From assembly GCA_946626905.1 (NCBI GenBank), contig CAMOVA010000003.1, positions 1-40,539 of the forward strand: 40,539 bases of DNA. The letters run 5' to 3'. The notes beneath the pieces are model-generated. The model saw only the letters and a program-made list of their open reading frames with translations, made no database searches and was not told where the DNA came from. The position numbers were made by a program, and so were the translations under genes. This DNA is from an uncultured Bacillota bacterium. GTDB taxonomy: Bacteria > Bacillota_I > Bacilli_A > RF39 > UBA660. Shown in pieces: positions 18,647 to 28,099 of the stretch (its first letter is position 1; every line of letters begins with the position of its first letter).

Positions 18647-19708
18647 ATGAATAAGAAAGGATTTACATTAATAGAGTTGTTAACAATTATTATTTTGTTA
18701 GCAGTAATAGCAACTTTATCTTTTAAAATTGTAACAACTTCTATAAATGAGGCAAAAGAAAGAAGTTATAATACTTTAATTGCAAGATTTAAAGTAGCAA
18801 CAAAAAAATATTTATTAGAACAAGATGTGGATCCAGAAATGACTAATCAATTATGTATTTCACTTAAAGAATTACAAAATAAAGGATATCTTGAAACAAA
18901 GCCAATTAAAAATCCAAAAACAGGAGAAAAATTTAATTTGGATAATGTTGGTATGAGTGCAAAATTTAATGATTCTACAAAACAATATGATTTACAACTT
19001 TATGTAGGTGGGAATTGTACTCAAGTTACAAATCAAACAACTTTATATTCAAAAATATTAGATACTCAAACAATTGCTCCATCTAGTGGAGATGGACTTT
19101 ATGAAACTAATGATAGTTATGTATTTAAAGGATCAAATCCTAATAACTATATATGGTTAAATGAAACAAACTCTTCAGAAAAAACTAGATATAGAATAGT
19201 TTCATTAAATAAAGATGATAAACTTATAAAGATTGTTGATACAACGGGGGATAATACAAGTGTTGCAAATCTAACAGCAGCTGTTGATACAACATTTAAA
19301 AGTAAATATAATTCTTTTATGGATAAAATAGCAGAGAATGCTAAGTGGAATAGTGGAAATATAACTGATCTTTCTTCATATAAATCAGTTCTTTCACAAG
19401 AAAAGATGAGTAATAGTTATCAAACTATATCATTGCTTACACTTAGTGATTATATAGGTGCATCACTAAATAGTAAATGTTATAAATCAAATAATTGTAA
19501 TTCATACTTAAAATTAAGTAACAGTTATTGGCTTGTTACTTCATCTGGTAGTGGATATCATTGGTATGTTAATTCATCAACAGGTGCAGTTCAATCGGTA
19601 AATTTTAATAACTATACATATCGTAAGAATCCTGCATTCTATTTAAATGAACATGTTCAATTTAAATCAGGTGATGGAAGCGCTACAAATCCTTATACAT
19701 TAAATTAA
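18647..19708 (+). CDS. Type IV pilin-like (prepilin N-methylation) protein
   Basis: MNKKGFTLIELLTIIILLAVIATLSF prepilin signal; ATG directly follows the PBP stop. Confidence 0.9.
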   Translation: MNKKGFTLIELLTIIILLAVIATLSFKIVTTSINEAKERSYNTLIARFKVATKKYLLEQDVDPEMTNQLCISLKELQNKGYLETKPIKNPKTGEKFNLDNVGMSAKFNDSTKQYDLQLYVGGNCTQVTNQTTLYSKILDTQTIAPSSGDGLYETNDSYVFKGSNPNNYIWLNETNSSEKTRYRIVSLNKDDKLIKIVDTTGDNTSVANLTAAVDTTFKSKYNSFMDKIAENAKWNSGNITDLSSYKSVLSQEKMSNSYQTISLLTLSDYIGASLNSKCYKSNNCNSYLKLSNSYWLVTSSGSGYHWYVNSSTGAVQSVNFNNYTYRKNPAFYLNEHVQFKSGDGSATNPYTLN

Positions 19709-19734
19709 AACCAAGATTATTCATCTTGGTTTTT
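19707..19734. terminator. Bidirectional terminator between convergent genes
   Basis: AAAACCAAGAT / ATCTTGGTTTT. Confidence 0.8.
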
Positions 19735-20394
19735 AAATATGTCTTGTATTTCATTTAATACTTTTGTATCTGAATGTTTATCTTCATCTTCAGCTTCAGC
19801 ATCATATATTTTTATTCTTTTCTTTTTTCTTTTATCTTTATCATTTATAATACTTTCTTCTAATTCTTTATTTTTGAATGTATCATAATAACTAATTATA
19901 TAATTTATAAAAGCAAGAAAACCAATGTTTGATGTTGCAAATATAAATCCTGTTAGTATATTGTGGAATCCATTATTAATTAAATAGAAGAAACCTAATA
20001 AGAAATTAATATAGAATAAAGCTTTTTTAATAATATTTACTTTTATGTCTTTAGTTAAATCTAATTTATAGTAAGCTATTAAATCTACTATAACTATTAA
20101 ACATTCTATAATAAGTAATAAACCAAATGCTTTAAATCTAGTAGTTAAGAATGCGGATATAATTACTAGAAATACTTCATTGCTAACATAATCAAGTTTA
20201 GTACCTATATTAGTTTCAGTATTCCATTTACTTGCTAAAACATGATCTAATATATTTGTTATTATTGCTACAAGTAAGAATAATAAAGCAACTACATTGA
20301 TTTTTAAAGCGCTAAATATAAGTATAAAAGGTATACATCCTAATTTAGTTAATGTTAAAATATTTGGTAGTAAAACTTTAATTTTAGTTTTCAT
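19717..20394 (-). CDS. CDP-alcohol phosphatidyltransferase-like membrane protein, signature motif degraded
   Basis: Multi-TM; LLPNILTLTKLGCIPFILI N-terminus; NILDHVLASKWNTETNIGTKLDYVSN aligns with the D..DG..AR(8)G...D...D signature but with substitutions. Confidence 0.75.
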   Translation of the reverse strand: MKTKIKVLLPNILTLTKLGCIPFILIFSALKINVVALLFLLVAIITNILDHVLASKWNTETNIGTKLDYVSNEVFLVIISAFLTTRFKAFGLLLIIECLIVIVDLIAYYKLDLTKDIKVNIIKKALFYINFLLGFFYLINNGFHNILTGFIFATSNIGFLAFINYIISYYDTFKNKELEESIINDKDKRKKKRIKIYDAEAEDEDKHSDTKVLNEIQDIFKNQDE

Positions 20395-20578
20395 CTTATC
20401 ATCTCCATTAAAATATTACCATGAAAACAAAAAATAATCAATAAAAAATATTTGCTACATATAATATAATGTATTAATATTTAATACGTGGAAAACTATA
20501 GTGTTATGGTTTTCCTTTTTTTATATATTTTATAGATTAAATGCATATAATTATGATATAATTATAGTAGGTGATAAT

Positions 20579-21661
20579 GTGAGAGTAGTTATAAGTGCTG
20601 GAGGTTCAGGTGGGCATATATATCCAGCTTTGAGTATTATAAATAAGATAAAGGAAAATGAACCAAATAGTGAATTTTTATATATTGGAACTCATAATAG
20701 AATGGAAAAAGATATTATTCCAAAATATGATATTCCTTTTGAAACAATTGAAATTTATGGATTTAACCGTAAAAGAATATTTAAGAATTTTAAAACTTTA
20801 CGTTGCTTTTTAAAAAGTATTAAAAAGTGTAAAAGATTGATAAAAGATTTTAATCCTGATGTTGTTATTGGAGTAGGTGGATATGTTACAGGACCTGTTT
20901 TATATTCAGCACATAAATTAGGCTATAAAACTTTTATACATGAACAAAATAGTTTACCAGGTAAAGCAAATAAATTTATTAGTAATTTTGCTTCTAAAAT
21001 AGCTATTTCGTTTAAATCATCAAGTAAGTATTTTGATGAATCAAAAACAGTATTTACAGGTAATCCTTGTAGTGAAAATGCAGTTAATACTAAACCTGCA
21101 ACTTTAAAAGAGTTTGGTTTAGATGAAAATAAAAAGACAGTATTATTTGTAATGGGATCACTTGGCTCTTCTAAAATGAATGATTTCTTACTTAAAACAA
21201 TGTCATTATTTAATAATAAAGATTATCAAATAGTCTTTGTTACAGGAAGTTCTTTATATGATGAAGTTAGTAAAAACAAATTTCCAGAAAATGTTCATGT
21301 TTTTCCATATATTGAAAATCTAGCTAGATTAATGAAAAAAGTAGATATTATGGTAACAAGAGCAGGAGCTTCAACATTAAGTGAAATAATCGCATTAGAA
21401 ATACCTAGTATATTAATTCCAAGCCCTTATGTTGCTGATAATCATCAATATAAGAATGCAATGGATTTAATTAATAATGATGCTGCATTATTATTAGAAG
21501 AAAAAGATTTAAAAGGTGATATTTTAGTAAGAGAGATTGATGGACTAATTACTGATGATAAAAAAATAAAAACTTTTAAAGCAAATTTAAAGACAATGAA
21601 TGTAAGTGACAGTGCTACAAAAATATATAATGAGTTAAGAAAACTCGTAGATGGGAAGTAA
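20579..21661 (+). CDS. murG: UDP-GlcNAc:lipid-linked MurNAc-pentapeptide GlcNAc transferase
   Basis: VISAGGSGGHIYPAL, GVGGYVTGPVL, HEQNSLPGKANK, TRAGASTLSEI; GTG start after AGGTGATAAT (the ORF track's 20501 start is upstream of the promoter). Confidence 0.95.
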   Translation: MRVVISAGGSGGHIYPALSIINKIKENEPNSEFLYIGTHNRMEKDIIPKYDIPFETIEIYGFNRKRIFKNFKTLRCFLKSIKKCKRLIKDFNPDVVIGVGGYVTGPVLYSAHKLGYKTFIHEQNSLPGKANKFISNFASKIAISFKSSSKYFDESKTVFTGNPCSENAVNTKPATLKEFGLDENKKTVLFVMGSLGSSKMNDFLLKTMSLFNNKDYQIVFVTGSSLYDEVSKNKFPENVHVFPYIENLARLMKKVDIMVTRAGASTLSEIIALEIPSILIPSPYVADNHQYKNAMDLINNDAALLLEEKDLKGDILVREIDGLITDDKKIKTFKANLKTMNVSDSATKIYNELRKLVDGK

Positions 21662-21662
21662 T

Positions 21663-22538
21663 ATGAAAAAGTTTGACAAAGTAAAAATAATGGAAGATGT
21701 TCCATTAAAAAAATATACAACATATAAATTGCCAGCTAAAACTAAATACATGGCATATCCAGAAAATACAAAACAATTAATCGCATTAATAAAATATGCA
21801 AGAGAAAAAAATATAAAATATAAAATACTAGGTGGAGGAGCTAACTTAATTTTTCCGCATGATTATGATGGTGTATTAATTAAGCTTGATCATTTTGATA
21901 AATTAGAAATTAAGGATACTAAAATAACAGTAGGAGCTGGATATAATTTAATTAAATTAGCAATGAAAACATGTAAACTTGGTTTAACAGGTTTAGAATT
22001 TGCTACTGGTATTCCTGGAACACTAGGTGGAGCTGTATTTAATAATGCAGGTGCATATAAAAGTGATATGGGATATATTGTAGAATCTATAGTAGTATTA
22101 ACTCCAGATTTAGAAATCAAAAAAATGTATAATAAGGAATTGAAATTCCATTATAGAACTTCATTTTTAAAAGATAATCCAGATTACATATGTTTAGAAG
22201 CAAACATTGTGTTAAAACATGGTAAGAAAAAAGAAATAATGGATGTTATAGAAGATAGAAAATCAAGACGTTTAATGTCACAACCATTAGAATATCCTTC
22301 AGCAGGAAGTGTATTTAGAAATCCACCAGATAATTTTGCTGGTAAATTAATAGAAGATTCTGGTTATAAAGGTAAAAAAATAGGTGGAGCAATGGTCTCT
22401 GAAAAACATGCTAATTTCATTATTAATTATAAGGAAGCAACAGGTGAAGATATTGTTAAATTAATAAATGAAATAAGAAAAACTGTTAAAGAAAAATATG
22501 ATATAGATTTAGTATTAGAACAAGAAATAGTTGATTAA
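21663..22538 (+). CDS. murB: UDP-N-acetylmuramate dehydrogenase
   Basis: LGGGANLIF, GIPGTLGGAVFNNAGAY, YPSAGSVFRNP. Confidence 0.96.
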   Translation: MKKFDKVKIMEDVPLKKYTTYKLPAKTKYMAYPENTKQLIALIKYAREKNIKYKILGGGANLIFPHDYDGVLIKLDHFDKLEIKDTKITVGAGYNLIKLAMKTCKLGLTGLEFATGIPGTLGGAVFNNAGAYKSDMGYIVESIVVLTPDLEIKKMYNKELKFHYRTSFLKDNPDYICLEANIVLKHGKKKEIMDVIEDRKSRRLMSQPLEYPSAGSVFRNPPDNFAGKLIEDSGYKGKKIGGAMVSEKHANFIINYKEATGEDIVKLINEIRKTVKEKYDIDLVLEQEIVD

Positions 22539-22567
22539 AAAAACCTTATTCATTAATAAGGTTTTTT
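22538..22567. terminator. Bidirectional terminator between murB and rnhC
   Basis: AAAAAACCTTATT / AATAAGGTTTTTT. Confidence 0.88.
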
Positions 22568-23496
22568 ATTTTTTCAGTATTTTTAAAGTTTAATTTAGCT
22601 ATTTCATTTAGTTTTTCTATACCATATTTTTTTACTATTTCAACACCAACTAGATCTACTTTATCACTGGCTCCTTTTGGTAGGAATGTATCAACACTTT
22701 CGCTTAATTTATCAAATTCTTTTATGAATATATATCTACTTATTAAAGAAGCACAAGCAACTGATAGGCATTTACTTTCAGCTTTAGTCATGAATGTAAT
22801 GTTTCTACATACTTTAGATGAATTTTGTAGATATCTAAAATAAATAGCAGGTTTAGCAAATTCATCTACAACTATATAATCTGTTTTATGTTTTTCTTCT
22901 AAATTACATAGTACTTTATTATGCATTATAGCTTTTATTTTATTCATGTTGATATCTTCATTATATTTTGAATTATATTCTTTATTTGTAAGTATCATAC
23001 TTGAATATGGTATTTTTTTGATTATTTGTGGAACTATTTCTAATATTTTATTATCATCCATTTTTTTAGAATCTTTAACTCCTAATTCTTCTAAAAATGG
23101 AATGTTTTCTTTTGATACAAATGCACCAGTAACAACTATTGGCCCAAAGTAATCACCAGTTCCAACTTCATCTGATCCTATTGTATTAGCGTAGTATATT
23201 TTAGGATCAACTATTATTTCTTTTTTATCTTTATCTTTTTTCTTTTCTTCACTATTAGTCATTTCTAATTTTTTAGTAGGGTTTAAGTGTCTTTCTCTTT
23301 CAGCCCACATACGTGCTGATATATCTGCGCTTACTCCTTGGAATACAGCTTTTCCTGATTCATATAAAGTAACAACTGTATCCGCATCATCTGCTTGAAA
23401 ATGTGCATATGGTGGAGTTTTTTCTCTTTTAAAATCCTCAAAAAATTCTATCATTTCTTTTTTGGTATTATCACTTACTTTTAATGTAATTGTCAT
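22546..23496 (-). CDS. rnhC: Ribonuclease HIII
   Basis: IGSDEVGTGDYFGPIVV, LGVKDSKKM, N-terminal DUF3378-type domain; ATG 23496 after AGGTGAT. Confidence 0.95.
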   Translation of the reverse strand: MTITLKVSDNTKKEMIEFFEDFKREKTPPYAHFQADDADTVVTLYESGKAVFQGVSADISARMWAERERHLNPTKKLEMTNSEEKKKDKDKKEIIVDPKIYYANTIGSDEVGTGDYFGPIVVTGAFVSKENIPFLEELGVKDSKKMDDNKILEIVPQIIKKIPYSSMILTNKEYNSKYNEDINMNKIKAIMHNKVLCNLEEKHKTDYIVVDEFAKPAIYFRYLQNSSKVCRNITFMTKAESKCLSVACASLISRYIFIKEFDKLSESVDTFLPKGASDKVDLVGVEIVKKYGIEKLNEIAKLNFKNTEKIKNLINE

Positions 23497-23585
23497 ATTA
23501 ATCACCTAATATTATTTTATCATAAAAAAGTTCATTTTTCTTTCTTTTTTTAAAACTTTATAATATAATTGTAATAGTGATGTAT

Positions 23586-24308
23586 ATGAATATTGTTGAT
23601 GTTATTATAATTTTAATTATTTTGTTTTGTGCTTTTACAGGAGCTAAAAGAGGTTTTACAAAAGAATTAGTTCATTTTATAGGGTTTTATATAGTTTTAA
23701 TTTTATCATTTATTATAAAAAATCCTCTTTCAAAAATAATGTATAGTTATCTTCCTTTTTTTAATTTTAATTTTATTTTTAAAGGATCTGCAGCTATTAA
23801 TATTATTTTTTATGAGATTATTTCATTTTTAATTGTTTTTTCAATTTTAATGATTATATTAAGATTATTAATGAAATTAACTTCTATATTTGAACATATT
23901 TTAAACGCGACTATTATTCTTGGTATTCCTTCAAAAATTCTAGGTTTTGTAGTAGGTATTATTGAGGGATTTACTATTTCATTTATATTTTTATATGTGA
24001 TTAGTTTACCAATATTTAATGTAGATGAACTTAATAATTCAACTTTTAAAAAGGGTATATTAAAACATACTCCTATAATAACTATATTTACTCGTGATAC
24101 AGTTAATGCGACTAATGAAATAAATGATTTAGTTGTTAGATATAAAGATAATAAAAATATATCTGATAGTAAGTTTGATTATGATTCTATGAACATTTTA
24201 TTGAAATATAAAATTATAAGTGTAGATTCACTAAAAGAATTAAAAAATAAAGATAAAATAAAAATTAAAAATTTGGACAAATTAATAAATAAATATGAGG
24301 AGGAATAA
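23586..24308 (+). CDS. CvpA family membrane protein
   Basis: MNIVDVIIILIILFCAFTGAKRGFTKELVHFIGFYIV. Confidence 0.85.
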   Translation: MNIVDVIIILIILFCAFTGAKRGFTKELVHFIGFYIVLILSFIIKNPLSKIMYSYLPFFNFNFIFKGSAAINIIFYEIISFLIVFSILMIILRLLMKLTSIFEHILNATIILGIPSKILGFVVGIIEGFTISFIFLYVISLPIFNVDELNNSTFKKGILKHTPIITIFTRDTVNATNEINDLVVRYKDNKNISDSKFDYDSMNILLKYKIISVDSLKELKNKDKIKIKNLDKLINKYEEE

Positions 24309-24309
24309 T

Positions 24310-24591
24310 ATGATTAATAATTTTAATGAACTTATTAATGGTGATAAAGTTATAGTAGATTTTTATGCAGATTGGTGTGGGCCTTGTAGAATGCTTGGAC
24401 CTATTGTAGAAGAAGTATGTAATAGTAATAATATTAAACTTGTTAAAGTTAATGTGGATGAAAATCCAGAAATTGCTAAAGAGTATGGAATAATGTCAAT
24501 ACCAACTTTAATTCTTTTTAAAGAAGGTAGTGAAATAAAGAAGAATGTTGGATTTTTAAGAGAAGAAGAATTACTTGAATTTATAAAATAA
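24310..24591 (+). CDS. trxA: Thioredoxin
   Basis: VDFYADWCGPCRMLGP, VNVDENPEIAKEYGIMSIPTLILFKEG. Confidence 0.95.
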   Translation: MINNFNELINGDKVIVDFYADWCGPCRMLGPIVEEVCNSNNIKLVKVNVDENPEIAKEYGIMSIPTLILFKEGSEIKKNVGFLREEELLEFIK

Positions 24592-24613
24592 CATTAGTTA
24601 TTTTTCTTTTTTT
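24586..24613 (+). terminator. Rho-independent terminator of trxA
   Basis: AAATAAC / GTTATTT plus T-rich tract. Confidence 0.7.
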
Positions 24614-24640
24614 ATGTTAATATATAGGTGTGGTGATAAT

Positions 24641-25354
24641 ATGCAAAGATATTTTAGTAAAGAAAAGAAGAATAATGAATTTATATTAGGTAATGATGAT
24701 ATATATCACATAAAGACAGTTATGAGAATGAAGGATAATGATAATATTGTTGTTGTTTATGAAAATAAACCATATTTATGTTGTCTATCTAATGTAAAGG
24801 AAAATATCAAAATTAATATAGTAAAAGAGTGCGAAATAGAACAAGATTCACTTCCTGATGTTACTTTAATTATTCCTATTTTGAAGGAACAAAAGATGGA
24901 TTTAATCTTACAAAAATGTTGTGAACTTGGAGTGAATAGAATTATTCCAATTATAACAAACCGAAGCATTATAAAGCTTAAAGAGAGTGATTACGCAAAA
25001 AAAATAACTAGATGGAATCGTATTGTTAAAGAAGCAAGCGAACAATCTCATAGAGTTACAATTCCAGTTATTGATAATATTATGCATATTGAATCATTAG
25101 ATAAAATTGAAGGAACTAAGATTGTATGTAGTACTAAAGAAAAAGCAAAAAATATAAAAAACATAATGAAAAAACTTACAAACTGTGATAAAATTAATTT
25201 AGTTATCGGCCCAGAAGGTGGGTTGGATTTAAAAGAAGAAGAGAAACTTAATTCTTTGGGGTTTGTGTCAGTTACTTTAGGTACTAGAATAATGAGAGTA
25301 GAAACAGTACCAATATTCTTATTAAGTATAATAAATTATGAATTTATGGAGTGA
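24641..25354 (+). CDS. rsmE: 16S rRNA (uracil1498-N3)-methyltransferase
   Basis: QKCCELGVNRIIPIITNRS, EASEQSHR, LVIGPEGGLDLKEE, LGTRIMRVETV. Confidence 0.93.
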   Translation: MQRYFSKEKKNNEFILGNDDIYHIKTVMRMKDNDNIVVVYENKPYLCCLSNVKENIKINIVKECEIEQDSLPDVTLIIPILKEQKMDLILQKCCELGVNRIIPIITNRSIIKLKESDYAKKITRWNRIVKEASEQSHRVTIPVIDNIMHIESLDKIEGTKIVCSTKEKAKNIKNIMKKLTNCDKINLVIGPEGGLDLKEEEKLNSLGFVSVTLGTRIMRVETVPIFLLSIINYEFME

Positions 25355-25358
25355 TGAT

Positions 25359-25982
25359 ATGGAAGTTTTAAATGTTTTATCAGAACATGTTGTAGTTTTC
25401 TCTGTTTTAATAGGTATTTTAGTTTTGAATTTTATTTGTATAATATATTTAGCTGTTAAAGAAAGAAAAGAAGATGAAATCGAAATAAATAATATTCTAA
25501 AGGATAAAAAAGAAGAAGTTAATACTAATTTAGAAGTAGAACAAGATGAGAAAGTTGAACAAAATAAAAAAGAAGTTGAAGAAATGCTACTTAAGATGCA
25601 ACATGATTTAGAAACAACACCTAAAGATGCAGTTGAAACTTTTGAAAATGAGCAAGAAGAACAATCGATAATTAGTTATCAAGAATTATTAGCTAGTGTT
25701 AAAAATCAAGAAAAAGTTAATGTAACACCAGTTAAGATAGAAGAAAAAGAAGAACCAGTAGTAGAAGAAAAACCTATTGGTTATGATTTAGAAGATGAAG
25801 TACAAGAACAAAAATTTAAAAATACAGAATTTATATCACCAATATTTGGTAAACAAGATACTAGTATGAATTTTTCAACAGTACAAAAAAAACCAGAATC
25901 TTCTAAATCAAATTATAGTGTTAATACAAAGAATGATGAATTCTTAAAAGCATTAAAAGATTTTAGAAAAAGTTTAGACTAG
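25359..25982 (+). CDS. Single-pass membrane protein with acidic/charged cytoplasmic tail
   Basis: N-terminal TM then Glu/Lys-rich low-complexity region, ending FISPIFGKQD...FLKALKDFRKSLD. Confidence 0.6.
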   Translation: MEVLNVLSEHVVVFSVLIGILVLNFICIIYLAVKERKEDEIEINNILKDKKEEVNTNLEVEQDEKVEQNKKEVEEMLLKMQHDLETTPKDAVETFENEQEEQSIISYQELLASVKNQEKVNVTPVKIEEKEEPVVEEKPIGYDLEDEVQEQKFKNTEFISPIFGKQDTSMNFSTVQKKPESSKSNYSVNTKNDEFLKALKDFRKSLD

Positions 25983-26000
25983 ATTTATTCTAGTTTTTTT
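25978..26000 (+). terminator. Rho-independent terminator
   Basis: ACTAGA / TCTAGT plus T-run; the stop TAG is in the stem. Confidence 0.65.
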
Positions 26001-26010
26001 GGAGGTTTTT

Positions 26011-27288
26011 ATGAAGTTTAATATATATACTTTAGGATGTAAAGTTAATTCTTATGAATCGAATGTTATGAGTGATTTATTAAAGAATAAAGGTTATGAA
26101 CAAGTAGATACAGATTCTAAAGCTGATATTTCTATTATTAATACATGTACTGTTACTAATAGTGCGGATAATAAATCTTTTAAAACAATAAGACATGCGA
26201 TTAAGCAAAATGAGGATGCGATTATTGTAGTAGTTGGATGTGCTAGTCAAAATAGAAAAGAAGATATAGTAAAAATAGATGGTGTTGATATAGTTTTAGG
26301 AAATATTGGTAAATCAAAGATAGTTGATTATATTGATGAATTTGTTAAATCAAAAGAAAAAAAATCTGATGTATTTGATATGATGGATATTACTTTTGAA
26401 CCTATGATTTTAAATAATTTTAATAGAACAAGAGCATTTATAAAAATACAAGATGGATGTAATAATTATTGTTCATACTGTATTATTCCTTATGTTAGAG
26501 GTAATGTAAGAAGTAAGAATAAAGAAGATGTATTAAAAGAAGCGAATATTTTAATTGGTGATGGACATAAAGAAATAGTTTTAACAGGAATTCATACAGG
26601 TCATTATGGCTCAGATTTAAAAGATTATGGATTTGCTGATTTATTAGAAGAACTATGCAAGATAGATTCATTAGAAAGATTAAGAATTTCATCAATTGAA
26701 ATTACAGAATTAGATGATAAATTTATGAAGGTTTTAAAAGATAATCCTAAGTTAGTTGATCATATGCATATTCCATTACAATCAGGTAGTGATAATGTTT
26801 TAAAAAACATGAATAGAAAATATGATAAAGAGTATTTTATAAATAAAATAAATGATATTAGAAAAATAAGACCTGATATTTCTATAACAACAGATGTTAT
26901 TGTAGGATTTCCTGGTGAAACAGAAGAAGAGTTTAATGAAACAATTGAAACAATCAAAAAGATTAATTTTACAAAACTACATGTTTTCCCATACTCAAGA
27001 AGAAAAGGAACAAAGGCAGATCTTATGGATAATCAAATTGATGAAAGAGTAAAAAAAGAAAGAGTAAAAAAATTAATTGAATTATCAAAAGAATTAGAAA
27101 TAAATTATATGAATAAGTTTTTAAATAAAGATGTTTTATTTATTCCAGAAGTATATAAAGATGGATATTTAATAGGTCATACAGGTAATTATTTACAAGT
27201 TAAAATGAAAGGTTGTAAAGACTTATTAGGAAAAAGTGTAAACATTTCACTAAAAAGTGTTAAGTACCCATATATTTTAGGAGAATAA
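26011..27288 (+). CDS. mtaB: tRNA t6A37 methylthiotransferase MtaB
   Basis: TLGCKVNSYES, INTCTVTNSADNKS, DGCNNYCSYCIIPYVRG radical-SAM CxxxCxxC, FPGETEEEF. Confidence 0.95.
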   Translation: MKFNIYTLGCKVNSYESNVMSDLLKNKGYEQVDTDSKADISIINTCTVTNSADNKSFKTIRHAIKQNEDAIIVVVGCASQNRKEDIVKIDGVDIVLGNIGKSKIVDYIDEFVKSKEKKSDVFDMMDITFEPMILNNFNRTRAFIKIQDGCNNYCSYCIIPYVRGNVRSKNKEDVLKEANILIGDGHKEIVLTGIHTGHYGSDLKDYGFADLLEELCKIDSLERLRISSIEITELDDKFMKVLKDNPKLVDHMHIPLQSGSDNVLKNMNRKYDKEYFINKINDIRKIRPDISITTDVIVGFPGETEEEFNETIETIKKINFTKLHVFPYSRRKGTKADLMDNQIDERVKKERVKKLIELSKELEINYMNKFLNKDVLFIPEVYKDGYLIGHTGNYLQVKMKGCKDLLGKSVNISLKSVKYPYILGE

Positions 27289-27341
27289 ATTGACTGTAAT
27301 ATATAATTTTGATATATTAAAAATAGGAATAGGGTGATATT

Positions 27342-28064
27342 ATGATTAATTATAAAAAGCTAAGAGAGTTACCAGATTACAATTATTCAATTGAATCAAA
27401 TGTAGATGAAACAGGTAAACCAGTTTTAACAGTTTATGATTTTAATAATAACAAATTATATGTAGGTAAAGAAGAAGTAGATAAAATTATTGATAGTTAT
27501 AGAGAAGCTGCTTCTAAAAATCCAGTATTTGCTTCATCTAATTATGATGATGTGAATAATGATGGATATACTGTATGTAAAATTGTTAATAATGAAAAAT
27601 CTTTTACTATAAGTTCTTTATCAATATCTCCTAATGTTCAAATAGATGATCAATTAAAAATAGTAGATCGTATTACTAAAGATGCTGTTAAAAAGATAAA
27701 TAAGAATAATAAATTAGTAGATATACAAGATAAAATAGATGCTAAGATAGATTTTGCTAGCCATATAGTTATTGGTGCAGCAGTATTATCTTTATTAGCA
27801 GGCGGTTACAATATAGTGAAAGATGTAAAAATTACAGAAGAACCAAAACTTAATAATTATAGTATCCAAGAAGAATGGAAACAACCAGTAGATAATGAAA
27901 TGGATAAAATAAATAATGAAAGAGAAAAAGAACAAAAAGTAATGCAAGATCATTTAGATCAAGAAATGACATATCCATTTGATGATTTTGCTAATCCAGA
28001 TTCTAATGTTGTTACAGGCGGAGAATACGTTGGAAATAAAGTTAAAACTTTAACAAATAACTAA
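27342..28064 (+). CDS. Hypothetical protein with one TM segment
   Basis: Coding ORF with GGTGATA SD; IDFASHIVIGAAVLSLLAGGYNIV hydrophobic segment. Confidence 0.6.
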   Translation: MINYKKLRELPDYNYSIESNVDETGKPVLTVYDFNNNKLYVGKEEVDKIIDSYREAASKNPVFASSNYDDVNNDGYTVCKIVNNEKSFTISSLSISPNVQIDDQLKIVDRITKDAVKKINKNNKLVDIQDKIDAKIDFASHIVIGAAVLSLLAGGYNIVKDVKITEEPKLNNYSIQEEWKQPVDNEMDKINNEREKEQKVMQDHLDQEMTYPFDDFANPDSNVVTGGEYVGNKVKTLTNN

Positions 28065-28088
28065 GCTATTAAAAATAGCTTTTTCTTT
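28064..28088 (+). terminator. Rho-independent terminator
   Basis: AGCTATT / AATAGCT plus T-run. Confidence 0.7.
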
Positions 28089-28099
28089 TAGGAGGGTTT

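Noticed and set aside
20501-20578. ORF-track N-terminal extension of murG (MLWFSFFYIFYRL...)
   Set aside because: The promoter TATGATATAAT and SD lie inside it; GTG at 20579 gives the canonical MurG N-terminus.
25359-25982. EzrA-like division protein
   Set aside because: Only the N-terminal TM plus charged tail is similar in style; no EzrA/spectrin-like repeats are seen.
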